8,334 nt of DNA from Alphaproteobacteria bacterium (GTDB lineage: Bacteria > Pseudomonadota > Alphaproteobacteria > Rhodobacterales > Rhodobacteraceae): assembly GCA_024277955.1 (NCBI GenBank), contig JAJRUE010000176.1:1-8334 (forward strand), written 5' to 3'. The position numbers and the translations under genes are program-made. The first letter of the stretch is position 1. Every line of letters starts with the position of its first letter. The notes under the pieces were generated by a model. It ran no database searches. It saw only the letters and a list, made by a program, of their open reading frames with translations, and was not told the origin of the DNA. Shown here in pieces: positions 1 to 6,154 of the stretch.

Positions 1-507
1 ATCTCGATTGCGCGCGCGCTGGTGTCGAAACCGCGCTTCGTGGTGGCCGATGAAAGCGTGGCCGCGCTGGACGTGTCGATCCAGGCCGATGTGCTGAACC
101 TGCTCAAGGACATCCAGGCGGAAATGGGCCTGACCTTCCTGTTCATCAGCCACGATCTGAGCGTGGTCGCCCATGTCTGCGACCATGTGGCGGTGATGTA
201 TCTGGGCCGGCTGGTGGAAACCGCGCCGACGCGCAAATTGTTCGCCGCCCCGCGCCATCCCTATACCAAGGCGCTGCTGTCGGCGATCCCGTCGCTGGAC
301 CCGGACGATCGCGGCAAGGCGCAAAAGCTGGAAGGCGAAATTCCCTCGCCCACCAACCCGCCGCCGGGCTGCAAGTTTCAGACCCGTTGCCCCTTTGCCA
401 TCGACATCTGCCGCAAGGAAGAACCCAAGCTGTCGCAGCTGGGTCGCGAACACGACGTGGCCTGCCATCGCTGGCAGGAACTGGCAGAAGAAACGGTGCC
501 CGCCTGA
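1..507 (+). CDS. Oligopeptide/dipeptide ABC transporter ATP-binding protein (C-terminal part; gene begins before the window)
   Basis: This is one of the two cytoplasmic ATPases that power a peptide-type (Opp/Dpp family) importer. The first 168 codons in the window open just after the LSGGQ signature, in the usual ISIARAL stretch. Walker B follows as VVADES, then the D-loop region VAALDVSIQADVLNLL and the H-loop LFISHDLSVV. After these comes the C-terminal oligo_HPY extension specific to this subfamily: RHPYTKALLSAIP, LEGEIPSPTNPPPGC, then TRCPFAIDIC and a final DVACHRW. The four cysteines of this tail (in GCK, TRC, DIC and VAC) are typical of DppF/OppF-like subunits, some of which bind an iron-sulfur cluster there. 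The residue after the catalytic glutamate is Ser rather than the commoner Pro, a known variation. The stop is TGA at 505-507. The N-terminal half with Walker A is outside the window, so substrate and subunit name (DppD/F, OppD/F, GsiA-like) cannot be decided. Confidence 0.95.
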   Translation: MSIARALVSKPRFVVADESVAALDVSIQADVLNLLKDIQAEMGLTFLFISHDLSVVAHVCDHVAVMYLGRLVETAPTRKLFAAPRHPYTKALLSAIPSLDPDDRGKAQKLEGEIPSPTNPPPGCKFQTRCPFAIDICRKEEPKLSQLGREHDVACHRWQELAEETVPA

Positions 508-521
508 CCGGGCGCGCCCGG
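508..521. terminator. GC-rich palindrome in the convergent gap, possible bidirectional terminator
   Basis: CCGGGCGCGCCCGG is a perfect 14-bp palindrome (5-bp stem, 4-nt loop if folded). It starts on the base after the stop of the ABC transporter gene and lies inside the 21-bp gap to the stop of the convergent hydrolase gene. Its position fits a shared transcription end. There is no T-run on either side, so it is not a classical intrinsic terminator, and in DNA this GC-rich it could be chance. Confidence 0.3.
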
Positions 522-528
522 CGTCCGG

Positions 529-2073
529 CTACGGCGAATACCCGAACACGCCATCGGGGGTGATCTTCATGTCCGACAGGCTGCGGTCGGCGTGGCGCAT
601 GCGGTGGCTCAGCAGCGCGCGCGTCATTTCCAGCAGAACATCCGCATGCGCCGGATCGCCGGCCAGATCGTGCATCTCGTGCGGGTCGGAGCGCAGGTCG
701 AACAACAGCGGCGGCAGACCGCCGTTGAAATGCACCAGCTTGTAATCCGCCCGCCGCAGGATCGCGAAGTTGCAGTCGTGCAGCTCCAGCCCAAGGGCGC
801 GCTGGGTGTGCGTCGGGTCTTTCGGATCGCCGAAGTCCAGCTCAAGGTGCACATGCTCGCGCCATCGGTCCGGGGCGCGGCCTTCCAGGAACGGGCGCAG
901 CGACCGCCCGTCCATCCCCGGCGGCGGCTTGCCCCCGGCCATGTCCAGGATCGTCGGCGCGATATCGACGGTCTCGCTGAGCGCGTTCACATGCTGGCCG
1001 TGCTGCGCCGGATTGGCCGGATCGCGGATGATCAGCGGGATGCGAAACGAAGGATCGTAGACCTGTTCCTTGCCCCAGGCAAAGTGATCGCCCAGCATTT
1101 CCCCGTGATCGGCCATGAAGACGATCAGCGTATCGTCCCACTGACCGGTATCCTTCAGGAACTGCATCACCCGGCCGATATGGGTGTCGACCTCGCTCGC
1201 CAGGCCCAGGTAGATCGCGCGCAGCAGCCGCACGTCTCCGTCGCGGCGCGCATCCAGCTGATCGCCGCAGCCGCGCACCTGGCGGGTGATCGGCGACCGA
1301 TCCCGCTGGGCGGCGATGAACGGGTGCACCGCCTCTTCGGCCTGGATGCCGTCCATCCGGTTGGGCAGGGGCATGTCGGCGGGGTCATACATCCGGTTGT
1401 AGGGGGCGGGGGCGACCAGCGGCGGGTGCGGCCGGATATAGGTCAAGAGCGCGAACCAGTCGTTGCCGGCGCGCGGCGTCATCTGGCGAATGAACGCGTC
1501 GGTGAGAAAGGCGGTATCGCTGTCTTCGGCCCGGTAGAACGGCGGATCGTCCGGGCGCGCCGGGCGGTCGGGATCGGGTGAAATCGGGTCGAAGAAGCGT
1601 TCGTAGGGCGGCAGATCATAGCCACGCGCGCGCAGATATTCCTGCCAGGGGTGGCTGCCTTCGTCGAGCCGCATCGCCAGCAGTTCGGTGAACCCCGGCA
1701 GCAGTTCTTCGTAGGACCGCAGCACCGGATCGTCCGGGTCCAGCCCGCGCGGATCGTGGCTGGTGTCGGTATAGCCGAACAGCAGCGGTTCGATCCCGAC
1801 CTTGCGGATTTCCAGCGCGATATTGGTGTGGCAGCGCGACAGCGGCGTGCCGTTGCGCACCGACCGGTGGTTCATCGCATACATGCCCGTCAGGATCGAG
1901 GCGCGCGACGGCCCGCAGGGGTTCACCACCGAAAAATGCGCATCGAACGTGACCCCCTGGCGCTGCAGCGCGCGGATGTTGGGCAGTTGCGCGCGCGCGC
2001 CCAGGGCCCCGTCCAGGCAGTCGGCGCGGAACTGGTCGAGAACGATGAAAAGGATCTTGCGGTGGCGGGTCAC
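529..2073 (-). CDS. Formylglycine-dependent sulfatase-superfamily hydrolase, phosphonate monoester hydrolase/phosphodiesterase type
   Basis: The 514-residue protein belongs to the alkaline phosphatase superfamily, type I sulfatase fold. The catalytic cysteine is Cys53 in NPCGPSRASILTG, which matches the CxPxR signature that formylglycine-generating enzyme oxidises. Asp13 (FIVLDQFRAD) and Asp322-His323 (MADHGEMLGDH) fit as metal ligands, with Asn74, His216 (RPHPPLVAP) and Lys335 in the active site. These fall within a few residues of their counterparts in Rhizobium leguminosarum phosphonate monoester hydrolase as I remember that sequence, and overall length and C-terminal half (GQWDDTLIVF, FDLRSDPHEMHDLAGDPAH) agree too. 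Likely substrates are phosphonate monoesters and phosphate diesters; sulfate esters are also possible, since the family is promiscuous. No signal peptide is visible, so the protein is cytoplasmic. I chose the GTG at 2071-2073 because MTRHRKILFIVLDQ matches family N-termini and GGAG sits 7 nt upstream; the frame stays open to 2250 but that extension looks non-coding. The gene converges on the ABC gene and is not in an operon with it. Confidence 0.92.
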   Translation of the reverse strand: MTRHRKILFIVLDQFRADCLDGALGARAQLPNIRALQRQGVTFDAHFSVVNPCGPSRASILTGMYAMNHRSVRNGTPLSRCHTNIALEIRKVGIEPLLFGYTDTSHDPRGLDPDDPVLRSYEELLPGFTELLAMRLDEGSHPWQEYLRARGYDLPPYERFFDPISPDPDRPARPDDPPFYRAEDSDTAFLTDAFIRQMTPRAGNDWFALLTYIRPHPPLVAPAPYNRMYDPADMPLPNRMDGIQAEEAVHPFIAAQRDRSPITRQVRGCGDQLDARRDGDVRLLRAIYLGLASEVDTHIGRVMQFLKDTGQWDDTLIVFMADHGEMLGDHFAWGKEQVYDPSFRIPLIIRDPANPAQHGQHVNALSETVDIAPTILDMAGGKPPPGMDGRSLRPFLEGRAPDRWREHVHLELDFGDPKDPTHTQRALGLELHDCNFAILRRADYKLVHFNGGLPPLLFDLRSDPHEMHDLAGDPAHADVLLEMTRALLSHRMRHADRSLSDMKITPDGVFGYSP

Positions 2074-2301
2074 GGGCGGGCTCCGAGGCTCGGGGTTTCG
2101 GGGCCACTCGATCACGGTTCGCCGGGGGGGTTCAAGCCGGAAAACGGCACGCGGCGGGCAGATTTCGGCAGGCGGACAGGGGGCGGGATGCGCGCTGCGG
2201 GGGAACCAGAGCATGTCGCACCCGACTGGATTTACCGCTTCTCCAAACACACGGCAGGCGGCCGCCCGGGCGACGTGAATTTTCTCAACGCGACATGCGC
2301 C
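2074..2301. other. Intergenic region upstream of the hydrolase gene, no gene seen
   Basis: This 228-bp stretch must contain the leader, and probably the promoter, of the minus-strand hydrolase gene. Beyond the GGAG at 2081-2084 I see no convincing -35/-10 pair, operator or RNA gene. Open frames cross it on both strands, but they have no recognisable domain, no good ribosome binding site, and compositions typical of GC-rich non-coding frames. A perfect 10-bp palindrome, GGCGGCCGCC, lies at 2257-2266 and is probably incidental. Confidence 0.5.
2081..2084 (-). promoter_or_regulatory. Ribosome binding site that fixes the hydrolase start
   Basis: Read on the minus strand this is GGAG, followed by 7 nt and the GTG start at 2073. 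It favours the 514-residue form over an upstream extension of 59 residues. Confidence 0.6.
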
Positions 2302-2333
2302 AGGGTCAAAACCCGATCAACCTGCACCGCCAG
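2302..2333. repeat. Left arm of the perfect 32-bp inverted repeat
   Basis: It begins AGGGTCAAAACCCG and ends CACCGCCAG, and all 32 bases are complementary to 2534-2565. Its first 12 bases after the A form a small hairpin by themselves (GGGT-CAAA-ACCC). Outward, the next position differs between the two arms (C on the left, complement T on the right), two more match, and identity then stops. Confidence 0.95.
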
Positions 2334-2430
2334 CGCGAAAGGCGCGACATATCAGCGGTTCGGGACGCGCGGGCAAGGGTGGTTCCCTTTCCAGGCGGCC
2401 CGCGCCGCTGAGATGAAGCGCCTTTCCTGC
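2333..2430. repeat. Internal imperfect hairpin A of the structured element
   Basis: Bases 2333-2368 pair with 2395-2430 at 28 of 36 positions without gaps. The longest paired blocks are GAAAGGCGC (2337-2345) and TCAGCGG (2352-2358). The tip adds a perfect 5-bp stem, AAGGG (2375-2379) with CCCTT (2385-2389), around the loop TGGTT. The hairpin begins on the last base of the left terminal arm, so no free sequence lies between them. Confidence 0.65.
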
Positions 2431-2437
2431 CCTTCGG

Positions 2438-2534
2438 GTTTGGCGGATTTCCGCCCCGGCTGCGTTACAGGCCATTGAAACAGAGCCACTATTCCTGCGG
2501 CCCTGTGCCTTGTCAGGACGGAAATCTGCCAAAC
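2438..2534. repeat. Internal imperfect hairpin B of the structured element
   Basis: Bases 2438-2456 pair with 2516-2534 at 17 of 19 positions. Further in, ACAGGCC (2467-2473) pairs with GGCCCTGT (2499-2506) across a one-base bulge. The left strand also holds its own short dyad, GGCGG-ATTT-CCGCC (2442-2455). The hairpin ends on the first base of the right terminal arm. Confidence 0.6.
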
Positions 2535-2565
2535 TGGCGGTGCAGGTTGATCGGGTTTTGACCCT
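2534..2565. repeat. Right arm of the perfect 32-bp inverted repeat, running into the maeB stop codon
   Basis: It begins CTGGCGGTG and ends GGGTTTTGACCCT, exactly complementary to 2302-2333. Bases 2564-2565 are the last two bases of the minus-strand TAG stop of maeB (2564-2566), so the arm supplies A and G of that codon. Confidence 0.95.
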
Positions 2566-4843
2566 AGCCGTAGCGCGACACCGGGGTGCCCGCCAGCGCC
2601 GCGATGTTCAGCAGCCCGCGCGCCGTGATCGAGGGCGTGGCGATATGCGCCCGGTTCCCCATCCCCATCAGAATCGGCCCCACCTCGAGCCCCGATGCGC
2701 GCTGTTTGAGGATGTTGCGCACCCCGCTGGCGGCATCGGTATTGGCGAAAACCAGCACGTTGGCGGCGCCCTGCATGCGCGAATTGGGGAAGATGCGCTG
2801 GCGCAGATCCACGTCCAGCGCCGCATCGATGTGCATTTCGCCCTCATAAGCGAAATCGCGCGAGGTCGCGTTCAGGATGTCCATCGCCGCGCGCATCCGC
2901 CGGCCCGAATCGATGTCCAGGTTGCCGAACTGCGAATGCGAACACAGCGCGATATTGGGGGCCATGCCGAAGCGGCGCACATGACGCGCCGCCGCCACCA
3001 CCGTTTCGGCGATCTGTTCGGGCGTCGGTTCCGGGTTCACCTGGGTGTCGGCGATGAACAGCGGCCCCTCTTCCAGCACCATCAGGCTGAGCGCCCCCAC
3101 CGGGTGCAGTTCTTCGGTCCTGAGAACCTGGGTCACATAGTTCAGGTGCCACAGATACTGGCCGAAGGTGCCGCAGATCAGGCTGTCGGCCTCGCCACGG
3201 TAGACCATCACCGCGCCGATGGCGGTGGTGTGGGTGCGCATCACCGCGCGCGCGATGTCGGGGGTGACGCCGCGCCGTTCCATCAACCCGTGATAGGTGG
3301 TCCAGTAATCCCGGTAGCGGGGGTCGTTTTCCGGGTTCACCAGCTCAAAGTCCTTTTCCGGGCGGATCGCCAGCCCGGCGCGTTCGCAGCGCGCCTCGAT
3401 CACCTCGGGGCGGCCGATCAGGATCGGCTTGTCGATGGTTTCTTCCAGGATCGCGTTGGCGGCGCGCAGCACGCGTTCGTCTTCGCCCTCGGCAAAGACG
3501 ATGCGCCGGCTGGCGGTCGAGGCCGCCTCGAACACCGGCCGCATGATCAGCGCCGACTTGAACACCGACCCGTCCAGGCTTTCCTTGTAGGCGGCAAGGT
3601 CTTCGATCGGGTTGGCGGCGACGCCGCTTTCCATGGCCGCGCGCGCCACCGACACCGCCACCACCCCGATCAGCCGCGGGTCGAACGGCTTGGGGATCAG
3701 ATAGTCTGGGCCGAAGGTCAGCTGTTCGCCGCGGTAGGCGGCGGCGGCCTCGGCGCTGGTGGTGGCGCGGGCAAGGGCGGCGATGCCGTAGATGCAGGCC
3801 AGTTCCATCGCGTCGTTGATCTGCGTAGCGCAGACATCCAGCGCCCCGCGAAAGATGAAGGGAAAGCACAGCACGTTATTGACCTGGTTGGGATAATCCG
3901 ACCGACCGGTGGCGATGATCGCGTCAGGGGCGACCTTTTTCACCTCTTCGGGCATGATTTCGGGGGTCGGGTTGGCCAGGGCAAAGACGATCGGCGGGCT
4001 GGCCATTTTTTCGACCATCGCGGGGCTGAGCACGCCGGGGCCGGACAGGCCGAGGAACAGGTCGGCGCCGGCGATCACGTCATCCAGCGCACGCGGCCCG
4101 CCGGGCTGGGCGTAGGCGGCCTTTTGCGGGGTCATGTCGATGTCGCGCCCTTCGTGCACCAGCCCGTGAATGTCGCACAGCCAGACGTTTTCGCGTTTCA
4201 CCCCCAGCTTGAGCAGCATGTTCAGGCAGGCGATCCCCGCCGCCCCGCCGCCGGTGGACACCACCTTGATGTCTTCGAATGTCTTGCCGGCGACGCGCAG
4301 CGCATTGGTCGCCGCGGCGCCCACCACGATGGCGGTGCCGTGCTGATCGTCGTGGAAAACCGGGATGTTCATGCGGTCGCGGCAAATTTGTTCAACGATA
4401 AAACAATCCGGCGCCTTGATGTCTTCGAGGTTGATCGCGCCAAAGGTGGGTTCCAGCGCGCAGACGATGTCGGCCAGCTTTTCCGGGTCGGTTTCCTGAA
4501 CCTCGATATCGAAACAGTCGATATTGGCGAACTTCTTGAAAAGAACAGCTTTTCCTTCCATCACCGGCTTTGATGGCAGGGCCCCGATATTGCCCAGCCC
4601 CAACACCGCGCTGCCGTTGGTGACCACGCCCACAAGGTTGCCGCGGGTGGTGTAGCGGCGCGCGGTTTCCGGGGCGGCCTGGATTTCAAGGCAGGCTTCG
4701 GCAACGCCGGGGCTGTAGGCCAGCGACAGGTCGCGCCCGTTCGCCAGGGGCTTGGTCGCCTTGATTTCCAGTTTGCCGGGTTTTGGCAGCTCATGATACC
4801 TGAGCGCCGCCGTTTTCGCCGGATCCTGCCGTTTGTCGGTCAC
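2564..4843 (-). CDS. maeB: Malic enzyme with C-terminal phosphotransacetylase-like domain (NAD(P)-dependent, decarboxylating)
   Basis: The enzyme converts malate to pyruvate and CO2 while reducing NAD(P)+, feeding gluconeogenesis and acetyl-CoA supply in the cytoplasm. At 759 residues it has the full length of the chimeric MaeB class. The malic N-terminal domain covers roughly residues 18-150 (DLSLAYSPGVAEACLEI, then GNLVGVVTNGSAVLGLGNIG). The NAD-binding domain starts near 163 with FHDDQHGTA, the glycine-rich loop STGGGAAG is near 196, and ALANPTPE and SDYPNQVNN follow near 288 and 325. From about 445 to the end comes the PTA_PTB domain (RRIVFAEGEDERVLRAA), which in characterised relatives is regulatory rather than an active phosphotransacetylase. 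Cofactor choice (Dme- or Tme-like) cannot be read safely. The GTG at 4841-4843 has GAGG 7 nt upstream; a nearby ATG at 4856 is out of frame. The gene is divergent from the cupin gene, with a likely operator 24 bp upstream of its start. Its stop codon overlaps the 264-bp element. Confidence 0.97.
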   Translation of the reverse strand: MTDKRQDPAKTAALRYHELPKPGKLEIKATKPLANGRDLSLAYSPGVAEACLEIQAAPETARRYTTRGNLVGVVTNGSAVLGLGNIGALPSKPVMEGKAVLFKKFANIDCFDIEVQETDPEKLADIVCALEPTFGAINLEDIKAPDCFIVEQICRDRMNIPVFHDDQHGTAIVVGAAATNALRVAGKTFEDIKVVSTGGGAAGIACLNMLLKLGVKRENVWLCDIHGLVHEGRDIDMTPQKAAYAQPGGPRALDDVIAGADLFLGLSGPGVLSPAMVEKMASPPIVFALANPTPEIMPEEVKKVAPDAIIATGRSDYPNQVNNVLCFPFIFRGALDVCATQINDAMELACIYGIAALARATTSAEAAAAYRGEQLTFGPDYLIPKPFDPRLIGVVAVSVARAAMESGVAANPIEDLAAYKESLDGSVFKSALIMRPVFEAASTASRRIVFAEGEDERVLRAANAILEETIDKPILIGRPEVIEARCERAGLAIRPEKDFELVNPENDPRYRDYWTTYHGLMERRGVTPDIARAVMRTHTTAIGAVMVYRGEADSLICGTFGQYLWHLNYVTQVLRTEELHPVGALSLMVLEEGPLFIADTQVNPEPTPEQIAETVVAAARHVRRFGMAPNIALCSHSQFGNLDIDSGRRMRAAMDILNATSRDFAYEGEMHIDAALDVDLRQRIFPNSRMQGAANVLVFANTDAASGVRNILKQRASGLEVGPILMGMGNRAHIATPSITARGLLNIAALAGTPVSRYG

Positions 4844-4866
4844 TGCCGCACCTCATGGTTTTTCAG

Positions 4867-4886
4867 ATAGTTTAACGCTAAACTAT
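4867..4886. promoter_or_regulatory. 20-bp palindrome in the maeB/cupin divergent region, candidate LacI-family operator
   Basis: The sequence is ATAGTTTA-ACGC-TAAACTAT: two perfect 8-bp arms around ACGC, with the symmetry centre between C and G. A central CG in an even palindrome is a hallmark of LacI-family operators. The core TTANCGNTAA agrees with the site I remember for CceR, a central-carbon regulator of Rhodobacter. The palindrome lies 24 bp upstream of the maeB start and 109 bp upstream of the cupin start, within the only AT-rich patch of the gap. It also overlaps weak promoter-like sequences: TTGTGA with TAGCGT (17-nt spacing) toward maeB, and TTCAGA with TATATC (16-nt spacing) toward the cupin gene. 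Neither promoter is strong enough to call alone. Confidence 0.6.
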
Positions 4887-4983
4887 ATCTTTCGCCGTCA
4901 CAACACGGGACTTGGCACAACACCATCAAGCGCGACTTGAAAAACAAATCAACCCCCCGCAATGTGGCCCCGAAACCCGAGCC

Positions 4984-4987
4984 GGAG
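4984..4987 (+). promoter_or_regulatory. Ribosome binding site that fixes the cupin protein start
   Basis: GGAG is followed by 7 nt and the ATG at 4995. It supports the 365-residue protein rather than an 11-residue extension from the ATG at 4962, which has no comparable site. Confidence 0.6.
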
Positions 4988-4994
4988 AATTGCC

Positions 4995-6092
4995 ATGCCC
5001 GAAACAAGCGCCGAAACACGCGCCGAGGTCGTCCTGCCCACAAGCGCCCTGCGCGACGACATCGCCTTTTTCACCAAGCGGCTGAACATGCGCATGGACA
5101 TGATCTTTCCCGCCGACAACCCGCGCGTGGCGGTGTTTTCCGGCCACGGGCTGCGGGTGCGGCTGGACCGCGATGCCCCCGGCGAAGCGGGCCGCATCCG
5201 GCTGTTGTGCGACGCACCGGACGCTTTTGGCGACGGCGCCGATGTGCTGCACGCCCCCGGCGGCACCCGGATCGAGCTTGCACCGCTGAACCCGCCGCTT
5301 GAGATGCCCGCGACCGCCCATGAATTCGTGGTCCGCCGCCTGCGCGACAAGGCCCCCTGGGTGATCGGGCGCGCCGGCATGCATTACCGCGACCTGGTGC
5401 CGTCGCGGCTGGGGGGCGCGATGATCGCCAGCCACATCCGCATCCCCGATGGCGGCCCGGTGCCCGACATGGTGCATTATCACAAGGTCGGCTTTCAGCT
5501 GATCTTCTGCTACGGCGGCTGGGTCGATGTGCTTTACGAAGACCAGGGCGACAAGCGCCGCCTGACCGCCGGCGACTGTTTCATCCAGCCGCCCGAGATC
5601 CGCCACCGGGTGCTGGAAGCCTCGGAAGGGATCGAGGTGATCGAAATCGGCGTGCCGGCCGAGCATATCACCGAGATCGACCACAACATGACCCTGCCCA
5701 CCGGCCGGTCCGACCCCGACCGCGAATGGCAGGGCCAGAAATTCGTTCACAACCTGGCCGCCGGGGCCGACTGGCGGCAGTTCCGCATCCCCGGCCTTGT
5801 GGCGCGCGACACCACGATCTGCGAAAATACCGGCGGCGTCGCGTCGGTCATGGTGGTGCGCAAGGGGGCCGGTGACATCCCCTGGACCCGCCACGACGGC
5901 GACATCCTGTTCGGCTTCGTGATGGAGGGCGCCACCGTTCTGGAAGGCGAAGACCAGGCGGCGCGCGCGCTGGAACCGGGCGACGCCTTTGTCATCCCGC
6001 CGGGGATGAAGACCCGCCTGTCGCAGGTCAGCGACGATTTCGAACTGCTGGAGGTGGCGTTGCCGGGACAGTTTGCCACCCGGGTGGCGTGA
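4995..6092 (+). CDS. Glyoxalase-like plus double-cupin domain protein of unknown function
   Basis: The 365-residue protein has three parts. Residues 10-95 resemble one half of a vicinal-oxygen-chelate (glyoxalase/dioxygenase) fold, with VVLPTSALRDDIAFFTKRLN opening as such domains do. Residues 130-225 form a first cupin: HYH at 161-163, Gln168 where the motif usually has Glu, and His204 in AGDCFIQPPEIRH, so a metal site is plausible. Residues 248-357 form a second cupin with only one clear candidate ligand, His300 in WTRHDGDILFGF. The closing motif GDAFVIPPGMKTRL lacks its histidine, so this half has probably lost metal binding. No signal peptide or membrane segment is seen. The catalytic role is unknown; dioxygenase, isomerase or small-molecule sensor are all possible. 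The gene is divergent from maeB and lies 62 bp before cdd on the same strand, so it may be co-transcribed with the nucleoside genes. That gives a hint of context but no function. Confidence 0.85.
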   Translation: MPETSAETRAEVVLPTSALRDDIAFFTKRLNMRMDMIFPADNPRVAVFSGHGLRVRLDRDAPGEAGRIRLLCDAPDAFGDGADVLHAPGGTRIELAPLNPPLEMPATAHEFVVRRLRDKAPWVIGRAGMHYRDLVPSRLGGAMIASHIRIPDGGPVPDMVHYHKVGFQLIFCYGGWVDVLYEDQGDKRRLTAGDCFIQPPEIRHRVLEASEGIEVIEIGVPAEHITEIDHNMTLPTGRSDPDREWQGQKFVHNLAAGADWRQFRIPGLVARDTTICENTGGVASVMVVRKGAGDIPWTRHDGDILFGFVMEGATVLEGEDQAARALEPGDAFVIPPGMKTRLSQVSDDFELLEVALPGQFATRVA

Positions 6093-6123
6093 CCCCTTGC
6101 AACCGGCGCGCCCAAGGCTCAGT

Positions 6124-6143
6124 CTGGGGCTCAAATTCCCCGG
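6124..6143 (+). promoter_or_regulatory. Short hairpin next to the cdd ribosome binding site
   Basis: CTGGGG (6124-6129) can pair with CCCCGG (6138-6143), with one T-G wobble, around the loop CTCAAATT. The right strand runs into the G-rich, Shine-Dalgarno-like stretch GGGGGGTGA (6142-6150), 4 nt before the cdd ATG. It could modulate cdd translation or weakly separate it from the cupin gene. There is no T-run, so it is not a standard terminator. Confidence 0.25.
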
Positions 6144-6154
6144 GGGGTGAACTG

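Larger units (their letters stand above)
2302..2565. mobile_element. 264-bp structured element with perfect 32-bp terminal inverted repeats (MITE-like or palindromic intergenic element)
   Basis: The two ends, 2302-2333 and 2534-2565, are exact reverse complements over 32 bp. The interior is almost filled by two adjacent imperfect hairpins, 2333-2430 and 2438-2534, joined by seven bases (CCTTCGG, 2431-2437). The strand could therefore fold into a three-way junction with one long perfect stem. No transposase or other recognisable protein is encoded inside. The right end overlaps two bases of the maeB stop codon, so the element sits directly at the 3' end of that gene. I find no clear target-site duplication: the left flank reads GCGCC and the right flank AGCCG. 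It could be a non-autonomous transposable element, an intergenic palindromic repeat comparable in style to RIME, ERIC or Correia elements, or a structured 3' UTR. The inverted-repeat structure is certain from the sequence; mobility is inference. Confidence 0.45.

Noticed and set aside
46..60. Ser after the Walker B Asp-Glu in the ABC ATPase as a possible inactivating change
   Set aside because: The catalytic Glu is present and D-E-S is a known variant in peptide-type ABC ATPases; all other visible motifs are intact.
592..1581. 329-codon open frame on the + strand opposite the hydrolase gene
   Set aside because: It is an antisense shadow rich in Arg, Val, Gln and His; the minus strand contains a complete formylglycine hydrolase with all its catalytic residues.
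2074..2250. N-terminal extension of the hydrolase by 59 residues
   Set aside because: The extension is rich in Pro, Arg and Cys and not like family N-termini. The GTG at 2073 has a well-spaced GGAG and gives the expected family start and length.
2317..2532. 71-codon open frame on the - strand inside the 264-bp element
   Set aside because: It starts with TTG, is rich in Arg, Ala and Gly, has no recognisable domain, and is better explained by the inverted-repeat structure. It is not evidence of a transposase remnant.
2289..2581. CGCGACA near both sides of the 264-bp element as a target-site duplication
   Set aside because: The copies are not adjacent to the arm ends, and the same 7-mer also occurs inside the element (2343-2349), so it is most likely chance in GC-rich DNA.
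2510..4573. 687-codon open frame on the + strand opposite maeB
   Set aside because: maeB on the other strand is fully recognisable. This frame is rich in His, Arg, Gly and Asp with no domain, as expected for an antisense shadow in GC-rich DNA.
6121..6150. tRNA T-arm-like sequence (GGGGCTCAAATTCCCC)
   Set aside because: The loop length does not fit a 5-bp stem with a 7-nt loop, and no acceptor, D or anticodon arm can be placed in the 62-bp gap.
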